Positions 1 through 7,772 of a DNA stretch of 64,000 bases are shown in pieces. A program made the position numbers and the translations under genes. This stretch comes from Ruegeria atlantica. Lineage in GTDB: Bacteria > Pseudomonadota > Alphaproteobacteria > Rhodobacterales > Rhodobacteraceae. The DNA lies in the NCBI RefSeq assembly GCF_013032455.1, contig NZ_WQCF01000002.1, positions 310,001 to 374,000 on the forward strand, read 5' to 3'. Numbering within the stretch: position 1 is the first letter of the stretch; every line of letters begins with the position of its first letter. The notes beneath the pieces were generated by a model. That model searched no databases. It saw only the letters and a list, made by a program, of their open reading frames with translations, and was not told the DNA's origin.

Positions 1-22
1 GAGCGCTCCGCCAAGGGCTGCC

Positions 23-79
23 TTAACAGGCGATCCCCCCGGTTGTTCCGACACCTCTCTCCAATCTCTTTCTCGACAC
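23..79 (-). CDS. Short 18-codon reading frame behind a near-perfect Shine-Dalgarno; possible leader peptide or 5' end of a gene leaving the window
   Basis: Read on the minus strand, bases 95 to 81 give AAAAGGAGGTGATCC, almost fully complementary to the 3' end of 16S rRNA. Seven bases separate AGGAGG from a GTG start at 79. The frame encodes a basic peptide beginning MSRKRLERGV and stops at 23-25. A run of six G lies at 35-40. With one G fewer the frame would stay open to the left edge of the window, so this may be a leader peptide, a frameshifting start of a longer gene, or a sequencing error. No function is recognised. Confidence 0.3.
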   Translation of the reverse strand: MSRKRLERGVGTTGGIAC

Positions 80-154
80 TGGATCACCTCCTTTTCTATC
101 TGTTGCGGTTAACTTTGAGCCTGACACAAGATGCGCCATTCTCAAAGCACTTTT

Positions 155-799
155 TTACGCAGGCTGAGCGGTCAACCGCGCAACGATCACCTTGAACGGA
201 ATCAACGCGATCAGCGCCAGCGACAGTTTCACCAGCCAATCGGCAAAGGCCAGCGTTACCCACAGAGGGGCCATCGGACCGGTCAGCATGAATGGCACAG
301 GTTCCCACGCCCAGTTGATTGCGGCGTCTGCGTTGGCGCCGAAGAACGTGACCGAAGCCGAGAATGCGATGGTGAAGAACAGCGCGGTATCCAGCGCCGA
401 ACCGACCAAGGTTGAAACCAGCGGCGCGCGCCACCAACGGCCACCACGCATCGCGTTAAACACGGTGACATCGGTCAGTTGCGCGATCAGGAAAGCCGTT
501 CCGGACGCGACTGCGATCCGCAGAGGCACGGCGGCATAGGTAAAGCCATCGCCCTGCAGCATGATCTGGCTGCCGACCAGCGAGCAGACGATACCAGTGA
601 CAAACCCGGCAAAGACGACCTTGCGGGCCGGGCCTACGCCATAGACGCGGTTCATGATGTCTGTGACCAGGAAGGCCAGCGGATAGGTGAAAGCACCCCA
701 GGTCAGCAGACCGTCAAGGATCAGGAACTGGACCAGGATGTTTGAGGCCACAACAATGGCGGCCATGGCAATGATGCCGGGAATAAAGCTGCGTTGCAT
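155..799 (-). CDS. yhhQ: Queuosine precursor transporter, YhhQ/QPTR (VUT) family
   Basis: Inner-membrane protein of about 214 residues predicted to import queuosine precursors (preQ0/preQ1) for tRNA modification. It has about six hydrophobic segments and the family pattern near the N terminus: a conserved TYPLAFLVTDI stretch followed by NRVYG. The start MQRSFIPG at 799 fits the family better than an upstream ATG at 859, which would add 20 non-hydrophobic residues. The gene ends a minus-strand group and is separated by about 90 bases from the phytase-like gene. Family assignment is firm; substrate is by family only. Confidence 0.85.
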   Translation of the reverse strand: MQRSFIPGIIAMAAIVVASNILVQFLILDGLLTWGAFTYPLAFLVTDIMNRVYGVGPARKVVFAGFVTGIVCSLVGSQIMLQGDGFTYAAVPLRIAVASGTAFLIAQLTDVTVFNAMRGGRWWRAPLVSTLVGSALDTALFFTIAFSASVTFFGANADAAINWAWEPVPFMLTGPMAPLWVTLAFADWLVKLSLALIALIPFKVIVARLTAQPA

Positions 800-890
800 T
801 TTCAGATGCCCGTTTTGACAAGGTAGCGGCGACTTGGCCCCGGGCTCATCCCAAGGCAAGCCGTGCGTTTAGACCTTTGGCTGACCCGAG

Positions 891-1775
891 TCAATCAGGC
901 AGAAGGTATTCCACCAATTCGGTACGCTGCAGGGCCATGAAATTATCATCCGAGACCATCGTGGCCCGCAGCCGCCCCTGATCATCGCGCCAGACGGACA
1001 GCCCTTCAAGGTTGTCATGCGCGCCAGTACCGGTGGTGAAAAGAGTTTCCTCGGAAATTGGTTCACCCTTTGTGATCTGCCATCGTCTCAGGCGTGACTG
1101 AAAGCCGATTAGGGAAAGCTTGCGCTCCAAAACATAGAACCTGCCATCGGGTCCGAAATCCGCAGAGACAGGCAGGAAATCATCTCGCTGTGGCAGCACG
1201 AATGGCGTCGACCAGACTTTTCCGTCCCAGCGATAAACCGGGATGTCGCCCTGATCGGTCCGGCTTTTTTCAGGCAGGGTGTATAACCATCCCTTTCCGT
1301 CTATTGCCAGCGCTTCGAGTGACCCATTCCCACTTAGACCCTTGAACGCTTTGGGGCGCGGCAACACCTGCGCCTTGGCACCTGGGCCTGCATAGCGGGC
1401 TACGCGATGCACTCCTTCGAATGAGATGAAAAAGCCGCCGTCCGACGTGACGGCGATACCTTCAGAGTCCCCCGCTCGTCCAGAAAGGGGACGACCTGTA
1501 CTGGACAGAACAGGCCAGTTTCCAGTAATCCGAACGCCGGTGATATTATCTCGGTCCCGGGAAATAGCGGCGCGCACCAATACCGCTCGGTCGCTCAGCA
1601 CGATCAACTGATGACCATCGTCCGAAACGTGCAAAGCGGAATACCCTCCGAACCAGTCGGCACTGTGACGCCAGGCAAAACTGCTCAGGTGTGTTGCCGT
1701 CTTGACCTCGACCGCCCATGCCGAAGCAGCCCACAGCAATGCCGTGCTTAGTTGGATTGCAAAACTGAAGCGCAT
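891..1775 (-). CDS. Secreted esterase-like/phytase-like beta-propeller protein
   Basis: A 294-residue protein with a cleavable signal peptide (hydrophobic core about residues 4-20, ending in ASAWA). The remainder looks like the 'esterase-like activity of phytase' domain: beta-strand rich, with repeats such as SEGIAVTSDGGFFISFEG and GSLEALAIDGKGWLYTLPE that recall propeller blades. It is presumably periplasmic. Its start overlaps the 3' end of the murein endopeptidase gene by 28 bases, so the two are probably co-translated. Substrate is unknown, and true phytase activity should not be assumed. Confidence 0.75.
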   Translation of the reverse strand: MRFSFAIQLSTALLWAASAWAVEVKTATHLSSFAWRHSADWFGGYSALHVSDDGHQLIVLSDRAVLVRAAISRDRDNITGVRITGNWPVLSSTGRPLSGRAGDSEGIAVTSDGGFFISFEGVHRVARYAGPGAKAQVLPRPKAFKGLSGNGSLEALAIDGKGWLYTLPEKSRTDQGDIPVYRWDGKVWSTPFVLPQRDDFLPVSADFGPDGRFYVLERKLSLIGFQSRLRRWQITKGEPISEETLFTTGTGAHDNLEGLSVWRDDQGRLRATMVSDDNFMALQRTELVEYLLPD

Positions 1776-2611
1776 TGCTGAGGCAAATCGGCCAGAACAT
1801 ACTCCCGGCGTTTCTTCGGTGGTGGTGCGTTTGGATCGGGTGGCGGCGGGTTGAGGATATTACGCACCCATTGCTGCGCCTCAGCACAACCATCCCCTTT
1901 GGGCGGCGGGTCCTGATTGACACAGCCGCGCGAGCCCTTGGGGCATTTCAAACGAACATGGAAGTGATAGTGATGCCCCCACCACGGGCGAATTTTGCGC
2001 AGATAGGCGCGGTTACCTTTCTCATCATTACACATCTGAACCTTGGCGCCGGGAAAAACAAAAATCCGCGCCACACGCTTGTCCTTGGCGGCTTCGCGCA
2101 GGACGGCGTGGTGCTGTTTGGTCCAGTTGCCATTCACATAGGCCCCGTTTGCGCGGCGCAGAGAAACCGACGAGATATTCTCACGCGCTTTCCGCGACAG
2201 CCGCATGTTGTCGCCGGGCAGCATCCAGATATCGATGTCCAGACCCAGTTGGTGAGAGCGGTGGCCAGATGTCATCGGCCCACCCCGCGGCTGGCTAATA
2301 TCCCCGATATAGAGACCATTCCATCCTGGCTGTTTGGCCGCGAATTTACTGAGATCCTGCACGTAATCGACCGCCTCTGGGTGCCCCCAATTGCGATTGC
2401 GCGACAGGCGCATGGCTTGCCATGTCGGTCCCGTCTCGGGCAGTTGCACCGACCCGGCGGCGCATCCGCGCGAATAACTGCCGAAAGCCGCCGCTTTTTG
2501 CTGCGAGCTTTGCTTTTGCGCCCCGAATAATTGCTTGGCCAAGGGCTGCGCCCCTGCGGCACCACCCAATGTCATCGCGGCAATTACTGCCAAAAAACGT
2601 AGTAAAATCAT
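1748..2611 (-). CDS. mepA: Penicillin-insensitive murein DD-endopeptidase MepA
   Basis: Periplasmic zinc peptidase that cuts D-alanyl-meso-diaminopimelate crosslinks in peptidoglycan. The 287-residue protein has an N-terminal signal peptide ending near GGAAGAQP. It carries the LAS-type metal motif SGHRSHQLGLDIDIW (about residues 115-130) and a downstream HYHFHVRLKCP segment that supplies the remaining histidines. A proline-rich tail (NPPPPDPNAPPPKKR) follows the catalytic domain. Its start overlaps the stop of the upstream MFS gene by four bases, placing MFS, mepA and the phytase-like gene in one transcription unit. Confidence 0.92.
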   Translation of the reverse strand: MILLRFLAVIAAMTLGGAAGAQPLAKQLFGAQKQSSQQKAAAFGSYSRGCAAGSVQLPETGPTWQAMRLSRNRNWGHPEAVDYVQDLSKFAAKQPGWNGLYIGDISQPRGGPMTSGHRSHQLGLDIDIWMLPGDNMRLSRKARENISSVSLRRANGAYVNGNWTKQHHAVLREAAKDKRVARIFVFPGAKVQMCNDEKGNRAYLRKIRPWWGHHYHFHVRLKCPKGSRGCVNQDPPPKGDGCAEAQQWVRNILNPPPPDPNAPPPKKRREYVLADLPQQCASVLQSN

Positions 2612-3975
2612 CTGCTCTGATCCCCTTCCGGTTTAACCCAGCGCATTAGGAACAGTCCCAGAATAAACAACAGAATGATCGGTGACACCCCCAGACGCGC
2701 GCTGCCGGTCATGGTTGTGGCAAACCCAATCAGTAATGGTGCGGCAAAGGCGGTCGCGCGGCCTGACAGACCATAAAGTCCAAAGCTTTCAACCGGGGTC
2801 TTGGGATCGGTGTGGCGTACCATCAAGGAGCGACTGGCCGATTGCAAAATGCCTCCCATGCCGCCAATCAGAATACCGCAGCCGAAGAACACCATGTCTG
2901 GCAGGCCCGAGCCTTCGGGCAGCGGGAAGCCGTAAATCTGCGTCCGATCCATCGAAACGACCGTGAGGCAGACAAAGATCAGCACCCATATGGCGACCAA
3001 AATTACCGGTTTAGGGCCGTACTTTTTGTCCAGCTTACCGCCAACCCACGCAAAGATGGCCGAGGCCAAAACGCTGACAATTCCGAAAACGCCGATCTTG
3101 ATCAGATCCCACTCCAGCACCAGTCGCGCATAGACACCGCCAAAGCTGTATAGCCCGTTCAGCGCGTCCCGATAGAACATCGAGGACCCCAGGTAAGTGG
3201 CCAAACTCACCCGGTGACGCAGCGCTGCCACTGATTTGCCCAGTAACCGCAGCGCTTCACCCAGGCTGCCCTTCTTTTCGGTGTTCGGGTCGTCCCGGAC
3301 CCACAGGAAATAGGGAACCATAAACAAGACGAACCAACCGGCGGTAAACGGCCCGACAAAACGCGTACCCTCACGCGTCGCGGCCTCCAGCCCGAACAAA
3401 GGGTCCATTCCGACCAGCGTCTTACCGTTGGGCTGCTCTACGAATAGCGCCAGCATGATCGCAAGAGACAACAGGCCCCCAAAATAGCCGAAGGCAAAGC
3501 CTGAACCTGAAATCTCGCCGACCTCGTTGTCATCGCCCAGATCAGGCAGTTGAGAGTTGATGAAGATCAGCGCATATTCCGCACCCACAAACCCCAACCC
3601 AAAGGCCGACAACATCAACCACATGTTCGAGCCATCGGGCAACGTGAACCACAGTGCGGCAGATCCCACCGCATACATGATTGAAAAGGCAAAAATCCAC
3701 GGGATGCGCCGACCTGACACATCCGCCATCGCCCCCAAGAGAGGTGCGCCGAAGGCAATAATCAAACCTGTAATGGTCAGGCAATTGGCCCAGACCGTCT
3801 GCGCCCGCGCCGCGGCGGCCTCGGCATCCAATCCGGTTCCGGCGAAATACCCTGCCGCGACACCGGCGAAATAAGGGCCAAAAACAAAGGTGACCAGAAG
3901 CGTGTGATAGGGCTGACTGGCCCAATCGAAAAACCACCAACCCCAAATGCGCCTGCGCTTGGAAAGCTCTGCCAT
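2608..3975 (-). CDS. MFS transporter, UMF1 (Atg22-like) family
   Basis: A 455-residue integral membrane protein with about twelve hydrophobic segments. The N-terminal signature WGWWFFDWASQPYHTLLVTFVFGPYF is typical of the UMF1/vacuole-effluxer branch of the major facilitator superfamily. Atg22 proteins in yeast export amino acids from the vacuole; bacterial substrates are unknown. It is the first gene of a three-gene unit with mepA. The plus-strand YggT gene starts 130 bases away on the other strand. Confidence 0.85.
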   Translation of the reverse strand: MAELSKRRRIWGWWFFDWASQPYHTLLVTFVFGPYFAGVAAGYFAGTGLDAEAAAARAQTVWANCLTITGLIIAFGAPLLGAMADVSGRRIPWIFAFSIMYAVGSAALWFTLPDGSNMWLMLSAFGLGFVGAEYALIFINSQLPDLGDDNEVGEISGSGFAFGYFGGLLSLAIMLALFVEQPNGKTLVGMDPLFGLEAATREGTRFVGPFTAGWFVLFMVPYFLWVRDDPNTEKKGSLGEALRLLGKSVAALRHRVSLATYLGSSMFYRDALNGLYSFGGVYARLVLEWDLIKIGVFGIVSVLASAIFAWVGGKLDKKYGPKPVILVAIWVLIFVCLTVVSMDRTQIYGFPLPEGSGLPDMVFFGCGILIGGMGGILQSASRSLMVRHTDPKTPVESFGLYGLSGRATAFAAPLLIGFATTMTGSARLGVSPIILLFILGLFLMRWVKPEGDQSR

Positions 3976-4105
3976 GACCGCCCCTGTTTTTTGTTGCGCT
4001 CATAAGACGAACCTTTGACCCATTTCGCAAGCGTTCTGTTGGCGCGGGCTTGCTCTTTGTCGCAGGGGCGCTTACCTCTCGTCCCAACGACTTACCGGAG
4101 GCCCC

Positions 4106-4393
4106 ATGCTGTCGCTGATCCAAATTCTGCTGCTGATCCTGGACATTGTCTGGTTCATCATTCTTGCCCACGTGATCATGAGCTGGCTGATCAATTTTCA
4201 GGTGCTCAACCTACACCAGCAGCTGGTCGCGCAAATCTGGTACGGCCTGAACCGGATTTTAGAGCCTATCTATGGCCCAATCCGACGCGTTCTACCCAAT
4301 ATGGGTGGGCTGGATCTGACGCCTTTGGTGGTGCTGATCGGGGTCTATGCGCTGCGGATCATTCTGATCAACAACGCGCCCTATTTCTACTGA
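4106..4393 (+). CDS. YggT family small membrane protein
   Basis: A 95-residue protein with two hydrophobic helices flanking a conserved central segment (LNRILEPIYGPIRRVLPNMGGLDLTPL). This matches the YggT/YCF19 family, including the P-x-R-R and G-G-x-D-x-x-P residues. In other bacteria these proteins are linked to membrane stress tolerance and envelope or division factors. The start is supported by CGGAGG seven bases upstream. It stands alone, followed by recQ 78 bases later. Confidence 0.88.
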   Translation: MLSLIQILLLILDIVWFIILAHVIMSWLINFQVLNLHQQLVAQIWYGLNRILEPIYGPIRRVLPNMGGLDLTPLVVLIGVYALRIILINNAPYFY

Positions 4394-4470
4394 CCTCTTG
4401 TTCACCGAATCTTAGTATGTGATTGTCCTGTCTTAAGAGCAGATAAACCTTAAAACAGGGCAACCCCCAC

Positions 4471-6510
4471 ATGTTCGACGCCGCGCCTATGCTGCGAGAT
4501 GTCTTTGGATTCGACGACTTCCGCCCCGGTCAGGAAGAGATCGTCGATGCCGTGACCGCAGGCGAAAACGTGCTGGCGATCATGCCCACTGGCGGCGGCA
4601 AATCCCTGTGTTTCCAATTGCCTGCCCTACTGCGCGACGGAGTAACGGTGGTGATCTCCCCCCTTATCGCCCTGATGCGCGATCAGGTCCGTGGATTGCA
4701 GGAGGCCGGGGTCGAGGCTGGCGCGCTGATCTCAGGCAACACCCCCGAAGAAACTGATGCCGTGTGGGAAGCATTGGAGGCCGGGCGGCTGAAACTGCTT
4801 TACATGGCACCCGAACGCCTAGCTGCCGGGTCTGCCTTGGGCATGCTGCGTCGGATCAATGTCAGCCTGATTGCGGTGGACGAAGCCCACTGCGTCAGCC
4901 AATGGGGTCACGATTTCCGCCCCGATTACTTGCGGATCGGAGAGCTACGGCGTGCATTGAACGTGCCGCTGGCCGCCTTCACCGCCACCGCGGACGCTGA
5001 AACGCAAGACGAAATCGTTCAGAAGCTGTTCGACGGCACTGCGCCACGCAAATTCCTGCGCGGATTCGATCGACCGAATATCCATCTGGCTTTTGCCGCC
5101 AAAGACGGACCGCGCAAACAAATCCTCGACTTTGCCGCTGCCCGCAAAGGGCAATCCGGCATCGTCTATTGCGGCACGCGCAACAAGACCGAAGTGCTGG
5201 CGCAGGCCCTACGCGCCGAGGGACACGTGGCTTGCCACTATCACGGTGGGATGGAAGCCGAAGATCGCCGCATCGTCGAATCCCGCTTTGCCCGAGAGGA
5301 TGGGCTGATCGTTGTCGCCACCGTGGCCTTTGGCATGGGGATCGACAAACCTGATATCCGCTGGGTTGCCCATGCGGACCTGCCCAAATCCATTGAAGCC
5401 TATTATCAGGAAATCGGGCGCGCTGGGCGCGATGGCGGCCCTGCTGAAACCCTGACCTTGTTCGGCCCCGACGATATACGCCTGCGCCGCTCGCAAATTG
5501 ACGAAGGATTGGCCCCGGCTGAACGCCGCATGGCGGATCACGCGCGCCTGAATGCACTCTTGGGATTGGCCGAAGCATTGGTCTGCCGACGTCAGAACCT
5601 GTTGGGCTATTTCGGTGAACAGGTAGCGCCTTGCGGCAAATGTGATCTGTGCGATACCCCGCCCGAGATATTCGACGGCACCACACCCGTCCGCATGGCT
5701 CTGTCCGCGATCCTGCGCACCGAGGAGTGGTTTGGGGCGGGCCACCTGATTGACATACTTGTGGGGAATGAAACGGATAAAGTTCGCGCCCGTCGACATG
5801 ACAATCTTTCCACTTGGGGCATCGGCAAAGAATGGTCGCGCCCACAATGGCAGGCGATCTTTCGGCAGATGATGGGGCACGATCTTGTCCGCCCCGACCC
5901 CGACCGCCACGGTGCGCTGCGCATGACCGAGGCCGCCAAGCCGATCCTGAAAGGTGAGGCGCAGATCAGTCTGCGCAAGGACACCATCCGCAAGGCCACC
6001 CGCCGCCCCGCCGTCAAGGCAATGGTGACCGAGGAAGACGGGCCCCTGCTATCAGCTCTTAAAGCCAAACGCCGCGCACTGGCGGAATCCGCGCGCGTGC
6101 CTGCCTATGTCATCTTCCCTGACCGTACCCTGATCGAAATGGCCGAGACCCGCCCCATGACGCTTGACGAGATGGCCCGGATCGGCGGCGTGGGCGCGAA
6201 AAAGCTGGAGCGCTATGGCGACACTTTCCTTGAGGTGATCGCTGGTGAGGCCGCGGCCCTGCACCCTGCCCGCCGTAAACTGGCAGGCCGGGATCAAGGC
6301 GAAATCTATGACCAATTGCTGGCCGTGCAGAACGATCTGGCGCGAGGGCCGGACGGTATCGACAAGCCGCTGACCTGCTCGGCCTCGCAACTGGCCAAGG
6401 TCGCACAACTGCGCCCCAATGATCCGCGCGGGATGGAGCAAGTGCTGGGCGACCGTCGTCACGAAAGGTTTGGTGCCGCATTTCTGGACGTGTTGCGTCA
6501 AGCGGGCTAG
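4471..6510 (+). CDS. recQ: ATP-dependent DNA helicase RecQ
   Basis: A 679-residue 3'-5' DNA helicase of recombination and replication-fork repair. Visible motifs: Walker A MPTGGGKS (K44), DEAH at 137-140 followed by CVSQWGHDFRPDY, the helicase C-terminal motif QEIGRAGRDG, the zinc-binding cysteines including CGKCDLC after RRQNLLGYFGE, an RQC winged helix, and an HRDC domain near residues 525-590 (GVGAKKLERYG). A further 70-residue C-terminal helical segment follows, common in alphaproteobacterial RecQ. No LexA box was seen upstream. Confidence 0.96.
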   Translation: MFDAAPMLRDVFGFDDFRPGQEEIVDAVTAGENVLAIMPTGGGKSLCFQLPALLRDGVTVVISPLIALMRDQVRGLQEAGVEAGALISGNTPEETDAVWEALEAGRLKLLYMAPERLAAGSALGMLRRINVSLIAVDEAHCVSQWGHDFRPDYLRIGELRRALNVPLAAFTATADAETQDEIVQKLFDGTAPRKFLRGFDRPNIHLAFAAKDGPRKQILDFAAARKGQSGIVYCGTRNKTEVLAQALRAEGHVACHYHGGMEAEDRRIVESRFAREDGLIVVATVAFGMGIDKPDIRWVAHADLPKSIEAYYQEIGRAGRDGGPAETLTLFGPDDIRLRRSQIDEGLAPAERRMADHARLNALLGLAEALVCRRQNLLGYFGEQVAPCGKCDLCDTPPEIFDGTTPVRMALSAILRTEEWFGAGHLIDILVGNETDKVRARRHDNLSTWGIGKEWSRPQWQAIFRQMMGHDLVRPDPDRHGALRMTEAAKPILKGEAQISLRKDTIRKATRRPAVKAMVTEEDGPLLSALKAKRRALAESARVPAYVIFPDRTLIEMAETRPMTLDEMARIGGVGAKKLERYGDTFLEVIAGEAAALHPARRKLAGRDQGEIYDQLLAVQNDLARGPDGIDKPLTCSASQLAKVAQLRPNDPRGMEQVLGDRRHERFGAAFLDVLRQAG

Positions 6511-6543
6511 ATACCCAGCATCAGGCAAGGAATGAGGGCGGAT

Positions 6544-7314
6544 ATGCTGGTAGTGGTTTCCCCGGCCAAGCGGCTGGATTGGGCAGAACGGGACATTGAG
6601 GTCACGCAACCCGACTTTCAGGATGACGCGATCCGGCTATCGAAAACCGCACGCAACCTGACGCTGGGCGATCTCAAGAAACTGATGGACCTCAGCGATG
6701 ATCTGGCGCGCCTGAACCGCGATCGGTATCGTGCGTTTTCTGACGCTCCCGACGCTAATTTGACCCGCCCGGCGGCGCTGGCCTTTGCGGGAGATACCTA
6801 TCAGGGTCTGGAAGCGGCCTCGTTGGATGCTGATGAAATGGCCTGGGCGCAGGATCACCTGCGTATTCTGTCCGGTCTTTACGGTGTGTTGCGTCCTTTG
6901 GACGCCATTCAGCCCTACAGGCTTGAGATGGGCAGCAAGCTGAAGACCCGGCGCGGCAAGAACCTGTATGAATACTGGCGTGACCAGTTGAGCAAGGCCC
7001 TGAACGCGCAAGCGGCCGAGGTTAGCTCGGATGTTCTGATCAACTGCGCCAGTCAGGAGTATTTCGGGGCCGTCGACCTGAAGGCGCTGAAATTGCGGGT
7101 GGTCACCCCAGCTTTCATGGAAGACAAGGGCGGCACCCCTAAGATCGTCAGTTTCTTTGCCAAGAAAGCACGCGGTGCTATGGCGCGCTATATCATTCAA
7201 CATCGGCTGTCAGACCCCAAGGGTCTGCTAGATTTCGACACCGGTGGTTATGAATACCGTCCCGACCTATCGGAAGAGGACAAACCCGTCTTCGTGCGGC
7301 CCTATCAGGCCTGA
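6544..7314 (+). CDS. yaaA: Peroxide stress protein YaaA (UPF0246)
   Basis: A 256-residue protein matching YaaA/UPF0246: N terminus MLVVVSPAKRLDW, internal YQGLEAASLDADEMAWAQDHLRILSGLYG and the C-terminal FVRPYQA-type ending. In E. coli YaaA lowers intracellular iron during H2O2 stress and binds DNA. The ATG at 6544 is preferred over one at 6532 because GAGGG lies five bases upstream of it, whereas the earlier ATG is too close to AAGGA. Its 3' end overlaps the convergent VOC gene by ten bases. Confidence 0.92.
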   Translation: MLVVVSPAKRLDWAERDIEVTQPDFQDDAIRLSKTARNLTLGDLKKLMDLSDDLARLNRDRYRAFSDAPDANLTRPAALAFAGDTYQGLEAASLDADEMAWAQDHLRILSGLYGVLRPLDAIQPYRLEMGSKLKTRRGKNLYEYWRDQLSKALNAQAAEVSSDVLINCASQEYFGAVDLKALKLRVVTPAFMEDKGGTPKIVSFFAKKARGAMARYIIQHRLSDPKGLLDFDTGGYEYRPDLSEEDKPVFVRPYQA

Positions 7315-7763
7315 TCCAGCATTGAAGGGTCATAGGCGACCAGTTCAATGGTGTTGCCCTCAGGGTCTTCGGTGAAAATTCCGCGCCAACCGATCCAGCC
7401 GAACTGTTCAACGCGATAGGGTTGGCCCATTTTATCGTACCACCGCATCGCGGCTTCTTGCTCCTCAAACGGCAGCGAGAGCGCGATGTGGTGCAAGGAT
7501 GATCCGCCCCCGGTCACAGGAGTGCTGTCGCCCGCTGGGTGCAAACCGGGCCGTGGCGCTGCTGTGTGGTGAAACAGAGCCAGCACCTGAGTATGCCCAC
7601 CAAACCCCTCGGCAACACGAAAAAAGGTAATGGCGGCGTTGTGATCACCAGACAGACGCTGCAGACCAATTATATTTTCATAAAATTCGACCATGGCACC
7701 CATATCGGCGCAGCGAATGGCAATCTCGCCTAATGCGCGAGGGTGAAATCCACGGTCTGACAT
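7305..7763 (-). CDS. VOC family protein (glyoxalase/bleomycin-resistance fold)
   Basis: A 152-residue single-subunit vicinal-oxygen-chelate protein with paired beta-alpha-beta-beta-beta modules. Candidate metal ligands are the histidine in FHPRALGEIAIRCADM, a histidine near SSLHHIALSLP, and the glutamate in PEGNTIELVAYDP. The family includes lyases, dioxygenases and isomerases, so no reaction can be assigned. It lies nine bases downstream of the hybrid kinase start region on the same strand order (kinase first, then VOC) and converges with yaaA. Confidence 0.8.
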   Translation of the reverse strand: MSDRGFHPRALGEIAIRCADMGAMVEFYENIIGLQRLSGDHNAAITFFRVAEGFGGHTQVLALFHHTAAPRPGLHPAGDSTPVTGGGSSLHHIALSLPFEEQEAAMRWYDKMGQPYRVEQFGWIGWRGIFTEDPEGNTIELVAYDPSMLDQA

Positions 7764-7772
7764 GGGTCCAAC

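Noticed and set aside
80-98. Apparent 3' end of 16S rRNA (CTGGATCACCTCCTTTTCTA)
   Set aside because: Only the anti-Shine-Dalgarno tail is present, with no upstream rRNA sequence; it is better explained as a strong Shine-Dalgarno on the minus strand.
800-850. Possible preQ1 riboswitch before the queuosine precursor transporter
   Set aside because: GCCCG/CGGGC arms (841-845 and 808-812) exist, but the C-rich loop and A-rich tail of preQ1-I are not seen; evidence is too weak.
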